Shown here one piece after another: positions 35,688-45,373 of a stretch of 64,000 nt of DNA. This DNA comes from Serratia odorifera. Lineage in GTDB: Bacteria > Pseudomonadota > Gammaproteobacteria > Enterobacterales > Enterobacteriaceae. The notes beneath the pieces are model-generated. The model was not told the origin of the DNA. It saw only the letters and a program-made list of their open reading frames with translations, and ran no database searches. The translations under genes were made by a program, and so were the position numbers. The DNA lies in the NCBI RefSeq assembly GCF_900635445.1, contig NZ_LR134117.1:2418001-2482000 (forward strand), given 5' to 3'. Every line of letters starts with the position of its first letter. Position 1 is the stretch's first letter.

Positions 35688-36439
35688 ATGGCCTGCTGAG
35701 CGGCAAACGCATTGTGGTGACCGGCGCCGCGCGCGGGCTGGGGCGCAGTTTTGCCGAGGCCATTGCCAGGGCCGGTGCCAGCGTGGTGATGTGCGACATC
35801 CTGGCAGATGAACTGCACGCCGGCGCAGCGACGCTGCGAGAACAAGGTGCGCAGGTAGAAGCGCTGGCGTTCGATCTGGCCGATCCGGCATCGATTGGCA
35901 ACGCATTCGACGCCATTGCCAAGGGCGGCGCGCTGGATGGGCTGGTGAACAACGGCGCGCTGGCGACCGGAGTCGGCGGCAAAACCATGATGGAATATGA
36001 TATCGATCTGTGGGATCGGGTAATGCAAGTCAACGTGCGCGGTACCTGGCTGGTCAGTCAGGCAGCGGTGCCGCTGTTGGCGCAACGGCCGCACGCCAAA
36101 ATCGTCAACGTGGCATCAGACACCGCCCTGTGGGGGGCACCGCGCCTGATGGCCTACGTTGCCAGCAAGGGGGCTATCGTGTCGATGACCCGTTCGATGG
36201 CGCGCGAGCTGGGTGAGCTGGGGATCTGCGTCAACGCCATTGCGCCGGGGTTGACGCGGGTCGAAGCCACCGAATATGTGCCGGCCGAGCGTCACCAGCT
36301 GTACGAGCAGGGCCGTGCACTGCCCGGCGCGCAGCATCCCGATGATGTCACCGGCAGTGTGCTGTACCTGCTGTCACCGCTGGCGAACTTTGTCACTGGA
36401 CAACTGTTGCCGGTCAACGGCGGCTTTGTATTCAACTAA
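35684..36439 (+). CDS. SDR oxidoreductase (possible cis-diol dehydrogenase)
   Basis: A 251-aa classical short-chain dehydrogenase with TGAARGLG cofactor motif, NNGA, catalytic Ser (VNVASD) and Tyr-x3-Lys (YVASK). Asp in VVMCDI at the end of beta-2 suggests NAD+ over NADP+. It overlaps the oxygenase gene by 4 nt, which fits re-aromatising an oxygenase-made cis-diol to a catechol. A different alcohol substrate cannot be excluded. Confidence 0.85.
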   Translation: MNGLLSGKRIVVTGAARGLGRSFAEAIARAGASVVMCDILADELHAGAATLREQGAQVEALAFDLADPASIGNAFDAIAKGGALDGLVNNGALATGVGGKTMMEYDIDLWDRVMQVNVRGTWLVSQAAVPLLAQRPHAKIVNVASDTALWGAPRLMAYVASKGAIVSMTRSMARELGELGICVNAIAPGLTRVEATEYVPAERHQLYEQGRALPGAQHPDDVTGSVLYLLSPLANFVTGQLLPVNGGFVFN

Positions 36440-36469
36440 TCGCGTCAAGCGAGAGATAAGGATCCGAGC

Positions 36470-37264
36470 ATGGCAGACGAACAAGCGTGTAAATATCTGA
36501 TCCCGGGATTGGATCGCGGTTTGCAACTGTTGCTGGCATTTGGCGAGCAGCACAAGGAAATGACCTTTGCAGAATTACATCGCCTGGTCGACATGCCCAA
36601 GGCTACCGCCTACCGCGTGGTGCAAACGCTGGAGCATTTGGGCTTCCTCGAGCGTAATCCGCGCACCAACACCTTCGCGTTGGGCATCAAGGTATTGCGG
36701 CTCGGTTTCGAGTATATCGCGTCGCTGGACGTGGCGCAGGCCGGACAGCCGGTGATCGAACAGCTGCGCGATCGCAGCCAGTGCAGCAGCCATCTGGCGA
36801 TCCGCGATGAGCGCGACGTGATCTACATTGCTCGCGTTAGCGCCGCCGGCTCGCAGATCAACCAGGTCAGCGTCGGTACTCGCCTGCCGGTGCATCAGAC
36901 CTCGCTGGGCCGCATGTTGCTGACCAGCACTTCGCGCGCCGAATTTGACCTGCTGTACCCGGATGAAAGCTTGCCGGACAACGCGCCGGGAGCACCGACC
37001 AGCCGCGAAGCGCTGTGGCAGATGGTGCAGCAGGATAAAGCGCGCGGCTACGTGATCGGCGAATCGTTTTTCCGTCACGGCATTTCGTCGATCGTCTATC
37101 CGATCTTCAACCGTGAACAGCGGGTGGAAGCGGTAGTGAGCATCATGGTGCCGTTCGATCAGATCCCGACGGCGGATCGCGAACGGCTGCGGATGGAAGT
37201 TCGCGATGCGGCGGAAAAGATCTCCGGTTTCCTCGGCGCCGCGCCACAGGCCAACGTCGGATAA
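36470..37264 (+). CDS. IclR-family transcriptional regulator
   Basis: A 264-aa regulator: an N-terminal winged helix-turn-helix (LDRGLQLLLAF, then MPKATAYRVVQTLEHLGFLER) and a C-terminal effector domain (HLAIRDERDVIYIARV, SLGRMLL, GYVIGESFF). IclR proteins of this layout often sense aromatic acids or their breakdown products. It sits inside the operon rather than apart, and a palindrome at 33957 is its likely target. Confidence 0.9.
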   Translation: MADEQACKYLIPGLDRGLQLLLAFGEQHKEMTFAELHRLVDMPKATAYRVVQTLEHLGFLERNPRTNTFALGIKVLRLGFEYIASLDVAQAGQPVIEQLRDRSQCSSHLAIRDERDVIYIARVSAAGSQINQVSVGTRLPVHQTSLGRMLLTSTSRAEFDLLYPDESLPDNAPGAPTSREALWQMVQQDKARGYVIGESFFRHGISSIVYPIFNREQRVEAVVSIMVPFDQIPTADRERLRMEVRDAAEKISGFLGAAPQANVG

Positions 37265-37363
37265 CACCTATTTACTCAGGCAGAGATGAGGTTCCTGATG
37301 CACAGGGGCCTGGGGGCGATCGTGCCTGAAAACAGCATTCAGCGAGAACGTGAGGCAGAAAAG

Positions 37364-38293
37364 ATGAGCGTAATCGGTATCGAAAAACTGGAATTTGGCG
37401 TTGAAGATCTGTCAGCGTGCGCAAAATTCATGCAAGACTTCGGCCTGCAGGCCAGCGCCGGCAATGGCGCAGAGTTCACCACGCTGAGCGGTGCCCGCGT
37501 GGCGTTACATCCGCTGGCAAGCAGCGAACTGCCGCCGGCGTTCGAGGCCGGCTCCACGCTGCGCCGCATGACCTGGGGCGTGGCCGACTCGGCACAGCTG
37601 GCGGCGCTGGCGTCAAGATTGGCGCAGCAGCCGGGCTTTCGCCAACGGGATGATGCGCTGGAGTGCCGCGATCCCAATGGCATGACGCTGCGCATTATCG
37701 TCAGCCAACAGCGCGACGTGTCGCTGCCGGTGTCGCCGATCAACCAGTGGGGCGACGTGCGGCGCATTGATGAGCCCAGCCCGGTCTATGCGCAGGCGCA
37801 GCCGATCAACATCGGCCACGTGGTGTTCTTTGTCGAAGATCTGGCGGCCACCGAGCGTTTCTACTGCGATTTGCTGGGCTTCCAGGTGTCTGACCGCTAC
37901 ATCGATCGCGCGGTCTTTCTGCGCACACAACCGCGTGGTGGCCACCATAACCTGTTCCTGCTGAAATTGCCGAACCGGCCGCGTGGCCTCAACCATGTGG
38001 CATTCACCGTGCGTGACATTCACGAAGTGATTGGCGGCGGGCTGGCGATGAATAAACAGCAGTGGAGCACTTTTATCGGCCCCGGTCGTCACCCGATTTC
38101 TTCTGCCTATTTCTGGTATGTCAATAGCCCGACCGGCGGCGCGTTCGAGTATTACACCAACGACGATTTTCTGACGGAAAACTGGCAGCCGCGCGAACTG
38201 GAGCATTCGCTGGTGTCGTTTACCGAATGGGCGGTAGAAGGGGGGATCGATCATGATACCCGCCGCCAGCACAAACCGGTGAATGCGTTATGA
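37364..38293 (+). CDS. two-domain VOC extradiol-type dioxygenase
   Basis: A 309-aa vicinal-oxygen-chelate protein with two tandem domains, about 1-130 and 145-300. Iron ligands of catechol 2,3-dioxygenases appear in the second domain: His in INIGHVVFF, His in GLNHVAFTV and Glu in GAFEYYTND. It should cleave a catechol-type ring next to the hydroxyls. I start at the ATG at 37364 (GAGGCAGAAAAG ahead); upstream codons from 37286 do not look like the family. Its stop overlaps the reductase gene. Confidence 0.87.
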   Translation: MSVIGIEKLEFGVEDLSACAKFMQDFGLQASAGNGAEFTTLSGARVALHPLASSELPPAFEAGSTLRRMTWGVADSAQLAALASRLAQQPGFRQRDDALECRDPNGMTLRIIVSQQRDVSLPVSPINQWGDVRRIDEPSPVYAQAQPINIGHVVFFVEDLAATERFYCDLLGFQVSDRYIDRAVFLRTQPRGGHHNLFLLKLPNRPRGLNHVAFTVRDIHEVIGGGLAMNKQQWSTFIGPGRHPISSAYFWYVNSPTGGAFEYYTNDDFLTENWQPRELEHSLVSFTEWAVEGGIDHDTRRQHKPVNAL

Positions 38294-39500
38294 GCCCGAT
38301 ACCTGATGCGGGCATGGTGATCGTCGGCGGCGGTCAGGCCGGCGGCTGGGCGGCGAAAACGCTGCGCGATCGCGGTTACACCGGCCGGCTGTCGGTGGTG
38401 AGTGACGAACCCTATGACTTTTATGAACGTCCGCCGCTGTCCAAGGCGGCGCTGCTCGACGCTAACGCACCGCTGAGCCGTTTGTTCAGTGAGTCGGCGG
38501 TGGCAGCGCTGAACATTGACTGGTATCGCCCGCTACGCGCCGAACAGATTGATGCGCAGGCACAGACGGTAACGCTCAGTGACGGCCGACGGTTGCGTTT
38601 TACCCAGCTGTTGATCGCCACCGGTGGTCGACCGCGCCTGCCGGATGCCCGCTGGGCCGCACAGCCACAGGTCATGACGCTGCGCTCGTGGGATGACGCC
38701 GCGCGGCTGCGCCAGGCGCTGCAACAGAGCCGCCGGTTGGCGATTGTCGGCGGTGGCTGGATCGGGCTGGAGATTGCCGCTTCGGCGCGCAAGCTCGGTG
38801 TGGAAGTGACGGTGTTCGAGCGCCAGCCGGCCCTGTGCATGCGCAGCGTCGGTGCCGAGGTTTCGCAGGCGCTGTTGGAACTGCATCAGCAGCAGGGCGT
38901 TACCCTGCACTGCGACTGCGGCGAGATAACGCTGGCACAGCGCGACGGCGCGGCGTGGCTGGGTAGCGCGGTCAGTGCGCAGCAGCCATTTGATTTGGTG
39001 GTGGTCGGTATCGGTGTGGAACTGAACCTGGAACTGGCACGCAGCGCCGGATTGCAGATTGAGGGCGGCATTGTAGTGGACGGGCAGGGGCGTACCAGCC
39101 ACCCGGCGATTTTCGCGCCGGCGACGTGGCGCGCCATCCGACGCTTGGCCTGTGTCTGCAGTCGTGGGCCTATGCACAAAACCAGGCGATCAGCACCGCC
39201 TGCGCCATGCTGGATGCCGCCGCCGCGCCTTACGACGACGTGGCCTGGCTGTGGTCGGATCAATACGACGCCAATATTCAGATCCTTGGCGTGCCAACCG
39301 GCGGGGTGCATCAGGTGGTGCGCCGCACGCCGCAGTCGCAGCTGTTTTTTACCCTGAATGCCGATCGGCAACTGGTGCAAATGGTGGCATTCAACGACGC
39401 GCGCGCCATCAAGCTCGGCAAACGCTGGTTAGCCAGCGGTCGGGTATTGGATCCGCAGCAATTGGCGGATGCGGAATTTTCTCTGATGGCGTTGAAATAA
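38290..39500 (+). CDS. FAD ferredoxin reductase of the oxygenase (one frameshift)
   Basis: A 403-aa (repaired) NADH:ferredoxin reductase of the BphA4 type: FAD motif VIVGGGQAGG at the N-terminus, DFYERPPLSK, and NAD motif IVGGGWIGLE near residue 152. It should pass electrons to the Rieske ferredoxin. A missing G near 39117 turns FAAGDVARHP into FAPATW; restoring it continues the frame to 39500. It completes the three-component oxygenase. Confidence 0.87.
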
Positions 39501-39603
39501 TTCCCCGCTGCCTGCCGCGTAACGGCCAGACGGCAACGCGCCTCCTCGGTTAAGCCACGAGGAAGGCGCCGCGGGCAGGCCTGGGAAAAACCGGGAGCGT
39601 TTC

Positions 39604-40861
39604 ATGACTACGCAACATATTGACACCCGCGCTGGTCGGGTGGGGGAAACCGTTGTCGAAAATCAGCCGCAGCGGGTGCGCTGGTCGGTGCCGATGGCGC
39701 TGTTTGCCTGCGTATTGCTGGCGTTTTTTGACAAGATCAGCATTGCGGCGCTGTTTTCCGACAGCGCATTCCAGCAGGCGTTGGGCATCAGTTTTGATCC
39801 GACGCGGCTTGGCTTGCTGATGAGCGCCTTCCTGTTTTCCTACGGATTTTCGTCGATGCTGTTAAGCGGCATCGGCGATCGGCTGAACCCGACCAAGGTG
39901 CTGGTCGGCATGATGATCGTCTGGGGGCGTGCTGATGGTGCTGATGGGGCTGACGCGCTCTTACCACACCATGATGACGCTGCGCATCCTGCTTGGCATT
40001 GCCGAAGGGCCGTTGCTGCCGATGGCCTACGCCATCATTCGCCAGGCTTTTCCCCAGCGTTTGCAGGCGCGTGCCACCATGCTGTGGCTGCTGGGGACGC
40101 CGCTCGGTGCGGCGCTCGGCTTCCCGGTCACGTTGTTTATTCTCAACACCTTCAACTGGCAGGCCACCTTCTTCTTTATGGCGTTTCTGACGCTGCCGGT
40201 GATGCTGCTGGTGCTGTTCGGTCTGCGTCATCTGCAGGTACAACGGGAGGAAAAAACGCAGCAAACCCTGCCGGCAGAACGCCGACAGCATCGTCGCGCA
40301 CTGCTGCGTAATCCGCACTTCTGGATGATCTGCCTGTTCAATATCGCCTTCCTCACCTACCTGTGGGGGATGAACGGCTGGCTGCCGAGTTATCTGATCA
40401 AGGGTAAAGGCATCCATCTGGAACACGCCGGCTATCTGTCTTCGCTGCCGTTTATCGCCATGCTGCTGGGGGAAGTGCTGGGGGCGTGGCTGTCGGACAA
40501 GCTGGATCGTCGCGCGCTGGCCTGCTTTTTCTCGCTGGGTGGCGCAGGGCTGGGGTTGGCGGCGGTGCTGCATTTGCATGGTACCTACAGCGTGATTGCC
40601 GCCATGGCGTTCAGCACCTTCATGTGGGGCGCCGGCGCGCCGAACATTTTCGCCCTGCTGGCGAAGGCGACCAGCAGTAAGGTGAGCGCCACCGCCGGCG
40701 GCATTTTCAATGGATTGGGCAATTTTGCCGGCGCGTTGGCGCCGGTGCTGATGGGGGCGTTGATCGCCGCTACCAGCAACATGGATAACGGCCTGTTGTT
40801 CCTGGTGGTGATGGCCTTTGTCGGCTGCATCATTCTGCTGCCGTTACTGAAGAAATACTGA
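39604..40861 (+). CDS. MFS transporter (one frameshift)
   Basis: A 418-aa (repaired) major facilitator with about twelve helices, FFDKISIAALF in helix 1, RILLGIAEGPLLPM in helix 4 and LWGMNGWLPSYL after the central loop. It belongs with the anion:cation symporters that import aromatic or sugar acids. An extra G near 39926 breaks the frame after MMIVWG. A 103-nt gap with hairpins separates it from the reductase gene, and the cupin gene follows 28 nt later. Confidence 0.85.
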
Positions 40862-40889
40862 GTGAGCCACGTAATTAAGGAGTGAAACC

Positions 40890-41417
40890 ATGTCACAGAT
40901 TGAGCAAAAAACCGCGATCAAGCCGCAGGATATGACCATGGCGAACTGGGTGGAATCACGCATCGCCCGTTTTGAAGGTCGTAAATATGACTGGAACGCG
41001 CTGAAGGTTCCAGGCGGATTTCGATGCCAAATACCGCCGTGCGCAGATGCGCTACATCGGCACCGGCGCTACCGGCGTCGCCAGCGACGTTAACACCGTG
41101 CCCGCCGGCAACTTCACCTTCTCGACCATGGTGCTGCCGTCGAAATGCGAAGGGCCGCTGCATTTGCACGACGACGTTGAAGAAGTGTTCTTCATGCTGA
41201 AAGGCAGCATCACGCTGATGATTCAGGACGGCGAGCGTATTACGAAACGGTGCTGAAAGAGCGCGATCTGATTTCGGTACCGGCAGGCATTTATCGCGGC
41301 CTGTTTAACCATGGCGAAGAAGAGGCGCTGATGTGCGTGATGCTCGGCACCGCCAAGCCGGAAATCCCGACCTATCCGGCGGACCATCCTTTGTCGAAAG
41401 TGAAGCGCAACGGATGA
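40890..41417 (+). CDS. cupin-domain enzyme (two frame breaks)
   Basis: Repaired length is 175 aa. A single cupin barrel contains the metal motif HLHDDVEEVFF (His-x-His-x4-Glu type) and GSITLMIQDGE, with a second motif around PAGIYRGLFNHG. It could be a small dioxygenase, isomerase or hydratase; the reaction is unknown. One extra base near 41010 and one missing base near 41239 interrupt the frame. Its stop overlaps the hydrolase start (ATGA). Confidence 0.75.
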
Positions 41418-42231
41418 ACGCATTGCCGGAACGCCGACAGGCGAACTGTAACGGCCATCTGTTGAGCTGGCGCGAAGCCGGGCAGGGCCGACCGGTAGTG
41501 TTGCTGCATGGTATCAGTTCCGGCTCGGCGTCATGGGTGAAGCAGTTGACCGACGCGCGCCTGGCTGCCGGGCATCGGTTGATCGCCTGGGATGCGCCGG
41601 GTTATGGCGGCAGCGCGCCGCTGGCCGACGCTCAGCCGGATGCCGCCGCTTACGCCCGCGCGTTGGCGGCGCTGATCGACCATTTGCAACTGGCGCAGCC
41701 CCTGGTGATCGGCCATTCGCTGGGCGCGCTGATTGGCAGCGCCTATGCGGCGGAGTATCCGTATGGCCTGAACGGCTTGGTGCTGGCGGATCCGGCGCAG
41801 GGTTATGGCAGCGCAACGGCAGAAAACGCCGGCAGGTTTATCAGCAGCGCCAGCAGATGATGGCAACGCTGGGGCCGCAGGGTTACGGCGAACAACGGGC
41901 GGCGGCGTTGTTACGTGAAGGCGCCGACCCGCAGGATATTGCCTGGGTGCAGAGCGCTATGCGGCAGCTCAATCCACCGGTTTTCTCAGCGCCGCCTGGA
42001 TGTTGGCCAATGACGATATCGGCGCTTATTTGATGCGTTATCGCGGCCCGTTGCAGGTGTGGTGCGGCGACGTTGACCAGATTACACCACCGGCAGGCGG
42101 CAGGCGAACTGGCACAACGGCAGGATGCCGAACTGCGGTTGATAACCGATGCCGGACACGCCAGCTACCTTGACGCGCCGTCGGTGTTTAACCGTTATAT
42201 GCAGGAATTTACGAGGGCAATCCAAGCATGA
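41414..42231 (+). CDS. alpha/beta hydrolase (three frame breaks)
   Basis: Repaired length about 272 aa. Family motifs: oxyanion HGISSGSASW, nucleophile GHSLGAL, acid near WCGDVDQITPP and catalytic His in DAGHASYLD. In extradiol pathways such an enzyme cleaves the C-C bond of the ring-fission product, which fits its place after the VOC enzyme. Frame breaks are near 41824 and 41975 (missing bases) and 42095 (extra base). It overlaps genes on both sides by ATGA. Confidence 0.78.
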
Positions 42232-43023
42232 ATTTCCAGATAGAGGGACGGGTAGCGGTCGTGACCGGCGGCTCCTCGGGCATCGGTTTCGAAACCCTGC
42301 GGCTGTTGCTGGCGGAAGGCGCGCGGGTGGCGTTCTGCGGCCGCAACCAGGACAAGCTTGACGCCGCGCTGGCGCAGCTGCGCGAGGCGTTTCCGCAGGC
42401 GGAGATCGTCGCCGCACGTTGCGATGTGCTGGACGCCGCGCAGGTGGCGCAATTTGCCGCCGAGGTCACGCAGCGCTTCGGCGGCGTGGACATGCTGATC
42501 AACAACGCCGGGCAGGGCTTTGTTGCCGATTTTGAGCAAACGCCGCGCGAGGCCCTGGCTGCATGAAGCCGAACTGAAACTGTTCGGCGTTATCAATCCG
42601 CTGCAGGCGTTCCTGCCGGCGCTGGAGCGCTCGGACATCGCCTCGATCACCTGCGTCAACTCTCTGCTGGCGTTACAGCCGGAAGAGCACATGATCGCCA
42701 CCTCGGCGGCGCGTGCGGCCTTGCTGAACATGACGCTGACATTGTCAAAACAGCTGGTCGACAAAGGTATTCGGGTTAATTCGATTCTGCTGGGCATGGT
42801 GGAGTCTGGTCAATGGCGTCGCCGCTTTGCCGAGCGTAGCGACCAGCAGCAGAGCTGGGAGACGTGGACGGCGGCGATCGCCGAGCGGCGAGGCATCCCG
42901 ATGAAGCGATTGGGTAAACCGCAAGAGCCGGCGCGGGCGTTGCTGTTCCTGGCGTCGCCGATGGCCTCCTTTACCACCGGAGCGGCGCTGGACGTGTCCG
43001 GCGGCTTCAACCGACATCTGTAA
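42228..43023 (+). CDS. atypical SDR-family protein (one frameshift)
   Basis: Repaired length 264 aa. The Rossmann motif TGGSSGIG and NNAGQG are present, but where classical SDRs read Tyr-Ser-Ala-Ala-Lys this protein reads Thr-Ser-Ala-Ala-Arg (codons at 42700 and 42712), so both catalytic Tyr and Lys are replaced. Ser in CVNSLL is kept. It may use other residues or bind rather than oxidise. An extra C near 42555 shifts the frame. The change is away from the frameshift, so it is not its product. Confidence 0.78.
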
Positions 43024-43035
43024 GCAGGAGCGACA

Positions 43036-43824
43036 ATGAAAAAGATCATGATGATCGGCTACGGTGCGATGGCAAAAGAAGTGCTGGCGCGTTTGCCGCA
43101 GGGGGTCGTGCCAGGGTGGATCGTGGCGCGTGACGCACATCATGCAGCGATTGCCGAAGCCTATGGCGATCGGGTGCCGGCGTTGACCGATCCGGCGCAA
43201 TGTGACGGCCGGCCGGATCTGGTGCTGGAGTGCGCCAGCCAGCAGGCGGTGGCGGAATTTGGCGAAGCGGTGGTGCAGCGCGGCTGGACGCTGGCGGTGA
43301 TTTCAACCGGCGCGCTGGCGGACGCGGCGCTGCAATTACGCATTCAGCAGGCCTGCCAACGCCACCACGGGCGGTTGTGGGTGCTGTCTGGTGCCATTGC
43401 CGGTATGGACGGGCTGGCGTCTGCGCGCGAGGGCGGGTTGGAGAGCGTGACCTATCAGGCCAGCAAAAGCCCGGCCAGCTGGCGCGGCAGCCTGGCGGAA
43501 AAACTCATTGATCTGGATGCGGTCAGCGAAACGCGGGTGTTCTTTGACGGCACGGCGCGCGAGGCGGCACGGCTGTTCCCGGCCAATGCCAACGTTGCCG
43601 CCACCATCGCCCTGCATGGCGTGGGGATGGATGCTACCCGGGTTCGTTTGCAAGTGGATCCGCATACCCGCCACAACAGTCATCAATTACGGGTCAGCGG
43701 CCGCTTTGGCGAATTCCAGATGCAGCTGAGCGGCAATCCGTTGGCCGGCAACCCGAAAACCTCGACGCTGGCGGCGTTAAGCGCGGTGCAAGCCTGCCGC
43801 CGTTTGGTCGACGGCGGCTGCTAG
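43036..43824 (+). CDS. L-aspartate dehydrogenase-like protein
   Basis: A 262-aa protein of the AspDH/NadX family: NAD(P) motif MIGYGAMAKEV at the N-terminus, STGALAD, GAIAGMDGL, and the active-site block NVAATIALHGVGMDATRV with the expected His. AspDH interconverts aspartate with oxaloacetate/iminoaspartate and ammonium. In this cluster it may act on another amino- or oxo-acid made from the substrate. I recall the characterised P. aeruginosa enzyme PA3505 lying in a similar gene neighbourhood. Confidence 0.87.
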   Translation: MKKIMMIGYGAMAKEVLARLPQGVVPGWIVARDAHHAAIAEAYGDRVPALTDPAQCDGRPDLVLECASQQAVAEFGEAVVQRGWTLAVISTGALADAALQLRIQQACQRHHGRLWVLSGAIAGMDGLASAREGGLESVTYQASKSPASWRGSLAEKLIDLDAVSETRVFFDGTAREAARLFPANANVAATIALHGVGMDATRVRLQVDPHTRHNSHQLRVSGRFGEFQMQLSGNPLAGNPKTSTLAALSAVQACRRLVDGGC

Positions 43825-43848
43825 CTGCCGAACTGTAGGAGTCATAGC

Positions 43849-45321
43849 ATGGAAACGTTAAAGATCTTCCTGGCCGGGCGCTGGCGTGAAGGGCGCGGCG
43901 AACTGATGCAATCGCGATTCCCGGCCGACGGCTCGCTGAATGCCGAACTGCATGCGGCCAACCTCGACGACGTCAACGATGCGGTTGCGGCAGCGGAACG
44001 CGCCTGGCGTGCGCCTGAATGGCGGCAGCAGCTACCCGCACCAGCGGGCGGCGATCCTGCAGCGCGTCAGCGAGCTGATCGTCGAGCAGTTGGAGCCGTT
44101 GGCGCAGTTGCAAACCCGCGACAACGGCAAACCGCTGGCAGAAACCCGTGGACTGGTGGCCAGCGCGGCCGCCACCGCGCGTTATTTTGCCGCCGCCTGC
44201 GAAGTGCTGGAGGGTGAACTGCCCACCCAGCGCAGCCACGATGCGATGACGCTCAGCCAGTACCAGCCGCTGGGGGTGATCGCCGCCATTACGCCGTGGA
44301 ATTCACCGATTGCCAGCGAAATGCAGAAAGTGGCTCCGGCACTGGCGGCGGGCAATGCGGTGATCCTCAAACCCGCTGAAGCGACGCCGCTGATGGCGCT
44401 CAAACTGGCGGAACTGTTTGAACAGGCCGGATTGCCGGCCGGTTTACTCCAGCGTGTTGCCGGGCAAGGGCTCGGTGATTGGCGAAGCGCTGGCGCGTCA
44501 CCCTTTGGTGAAAAAAATTTCGTTTACCGGCGGTACCAGCACCGGCCGCCATTTGGCGCACGTAGCGGCAGAAAAGCTGATCCCGACCTCGCTGGAGCTG
44601 GGGGGCAAGTCGCCGACCATGGTATTGGCAGACGCGGATCTGGAGCAGGCGGCGCGTGGCATCTGCTACGGCATTTTCAGTTCCGCCGGGCAGGCGTGCA
44701 TCGCCGGTTCGCGGCTGTTCGTGCACCGTTCGCTGTACCAGCCGTTGCTGGCGCGGCTGTGCGAACTGGCGAGTGGGCTGCGCGTCGGCAACCCGTTACA
44801 ACCGGGGGTACACCTTGGCCCGCTGATCAATGCCCGCCATCGGCAAAGCGTGGCCGATTACGTCGCGCTGGCGCAGCAGGAAGGCGGGCGAGTGCTGATC
44901 GGCGGCGAGATACCGGCGGATCCGCAACTGGCGAACGGCAGCTACTACCTGCCAACAATTATTGAGGGGCTGAATAACGAGGCCCGGGTGTGTCAGGAAG
45001 AAATTTTTGGTCCGGTGCTGGTGGCGATGCCGTTCGACGATGAAGCACAGCTGATTGAAATGGCCAACGATTCGGTTTACGGGCTGGCGGCGGGCATCTG
45101 GAGCCGTGATTTTCCGCGGGCGATGGCGCTGGGCGTCGCAGTTGGAAACCGGCACCGTGTGGATCAACACCTATAAGACGTTCTCGATCTCGACGCCGTT
45201 CGGCGGCTTTAAACACAGCGGCCTGGGGCGTGAAAAAGGGCTGCACGGCATCAAGGCGTATATGCAGCAAAAGAGCGTGTATCTGGCATTAAACCACCAG
45301 ATCAACCGCTGGAGCGACTAA
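43849..45321 (+). CDS. aldehyde dehydrogenase (three frameshifts)
   Basis: Repaired length 489 aa. NAD-dependent ALDH superfamily: the proximal block ITPWNSP, the Rossmann segment SFTGGTSTG, the catalytic Glu in LELGGKSP, the nucleophilic Cys in AGQACIAGSR and the C-terminal FGPVL and FGGFKHSGLG. Extra bases near 44036, 44453 and 45131 interrupt it. It follows AspDH by 24 nt and precedes the ThDP enzyme, fitting oxidation of an aldehyde made by decarboxylation. Confidence 0.88.
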
Positions 45322-45373
45322 GCGTCAATTGGTACAGATGATTACTTTTGCATACCCTCATAAAAGAAGGCAG

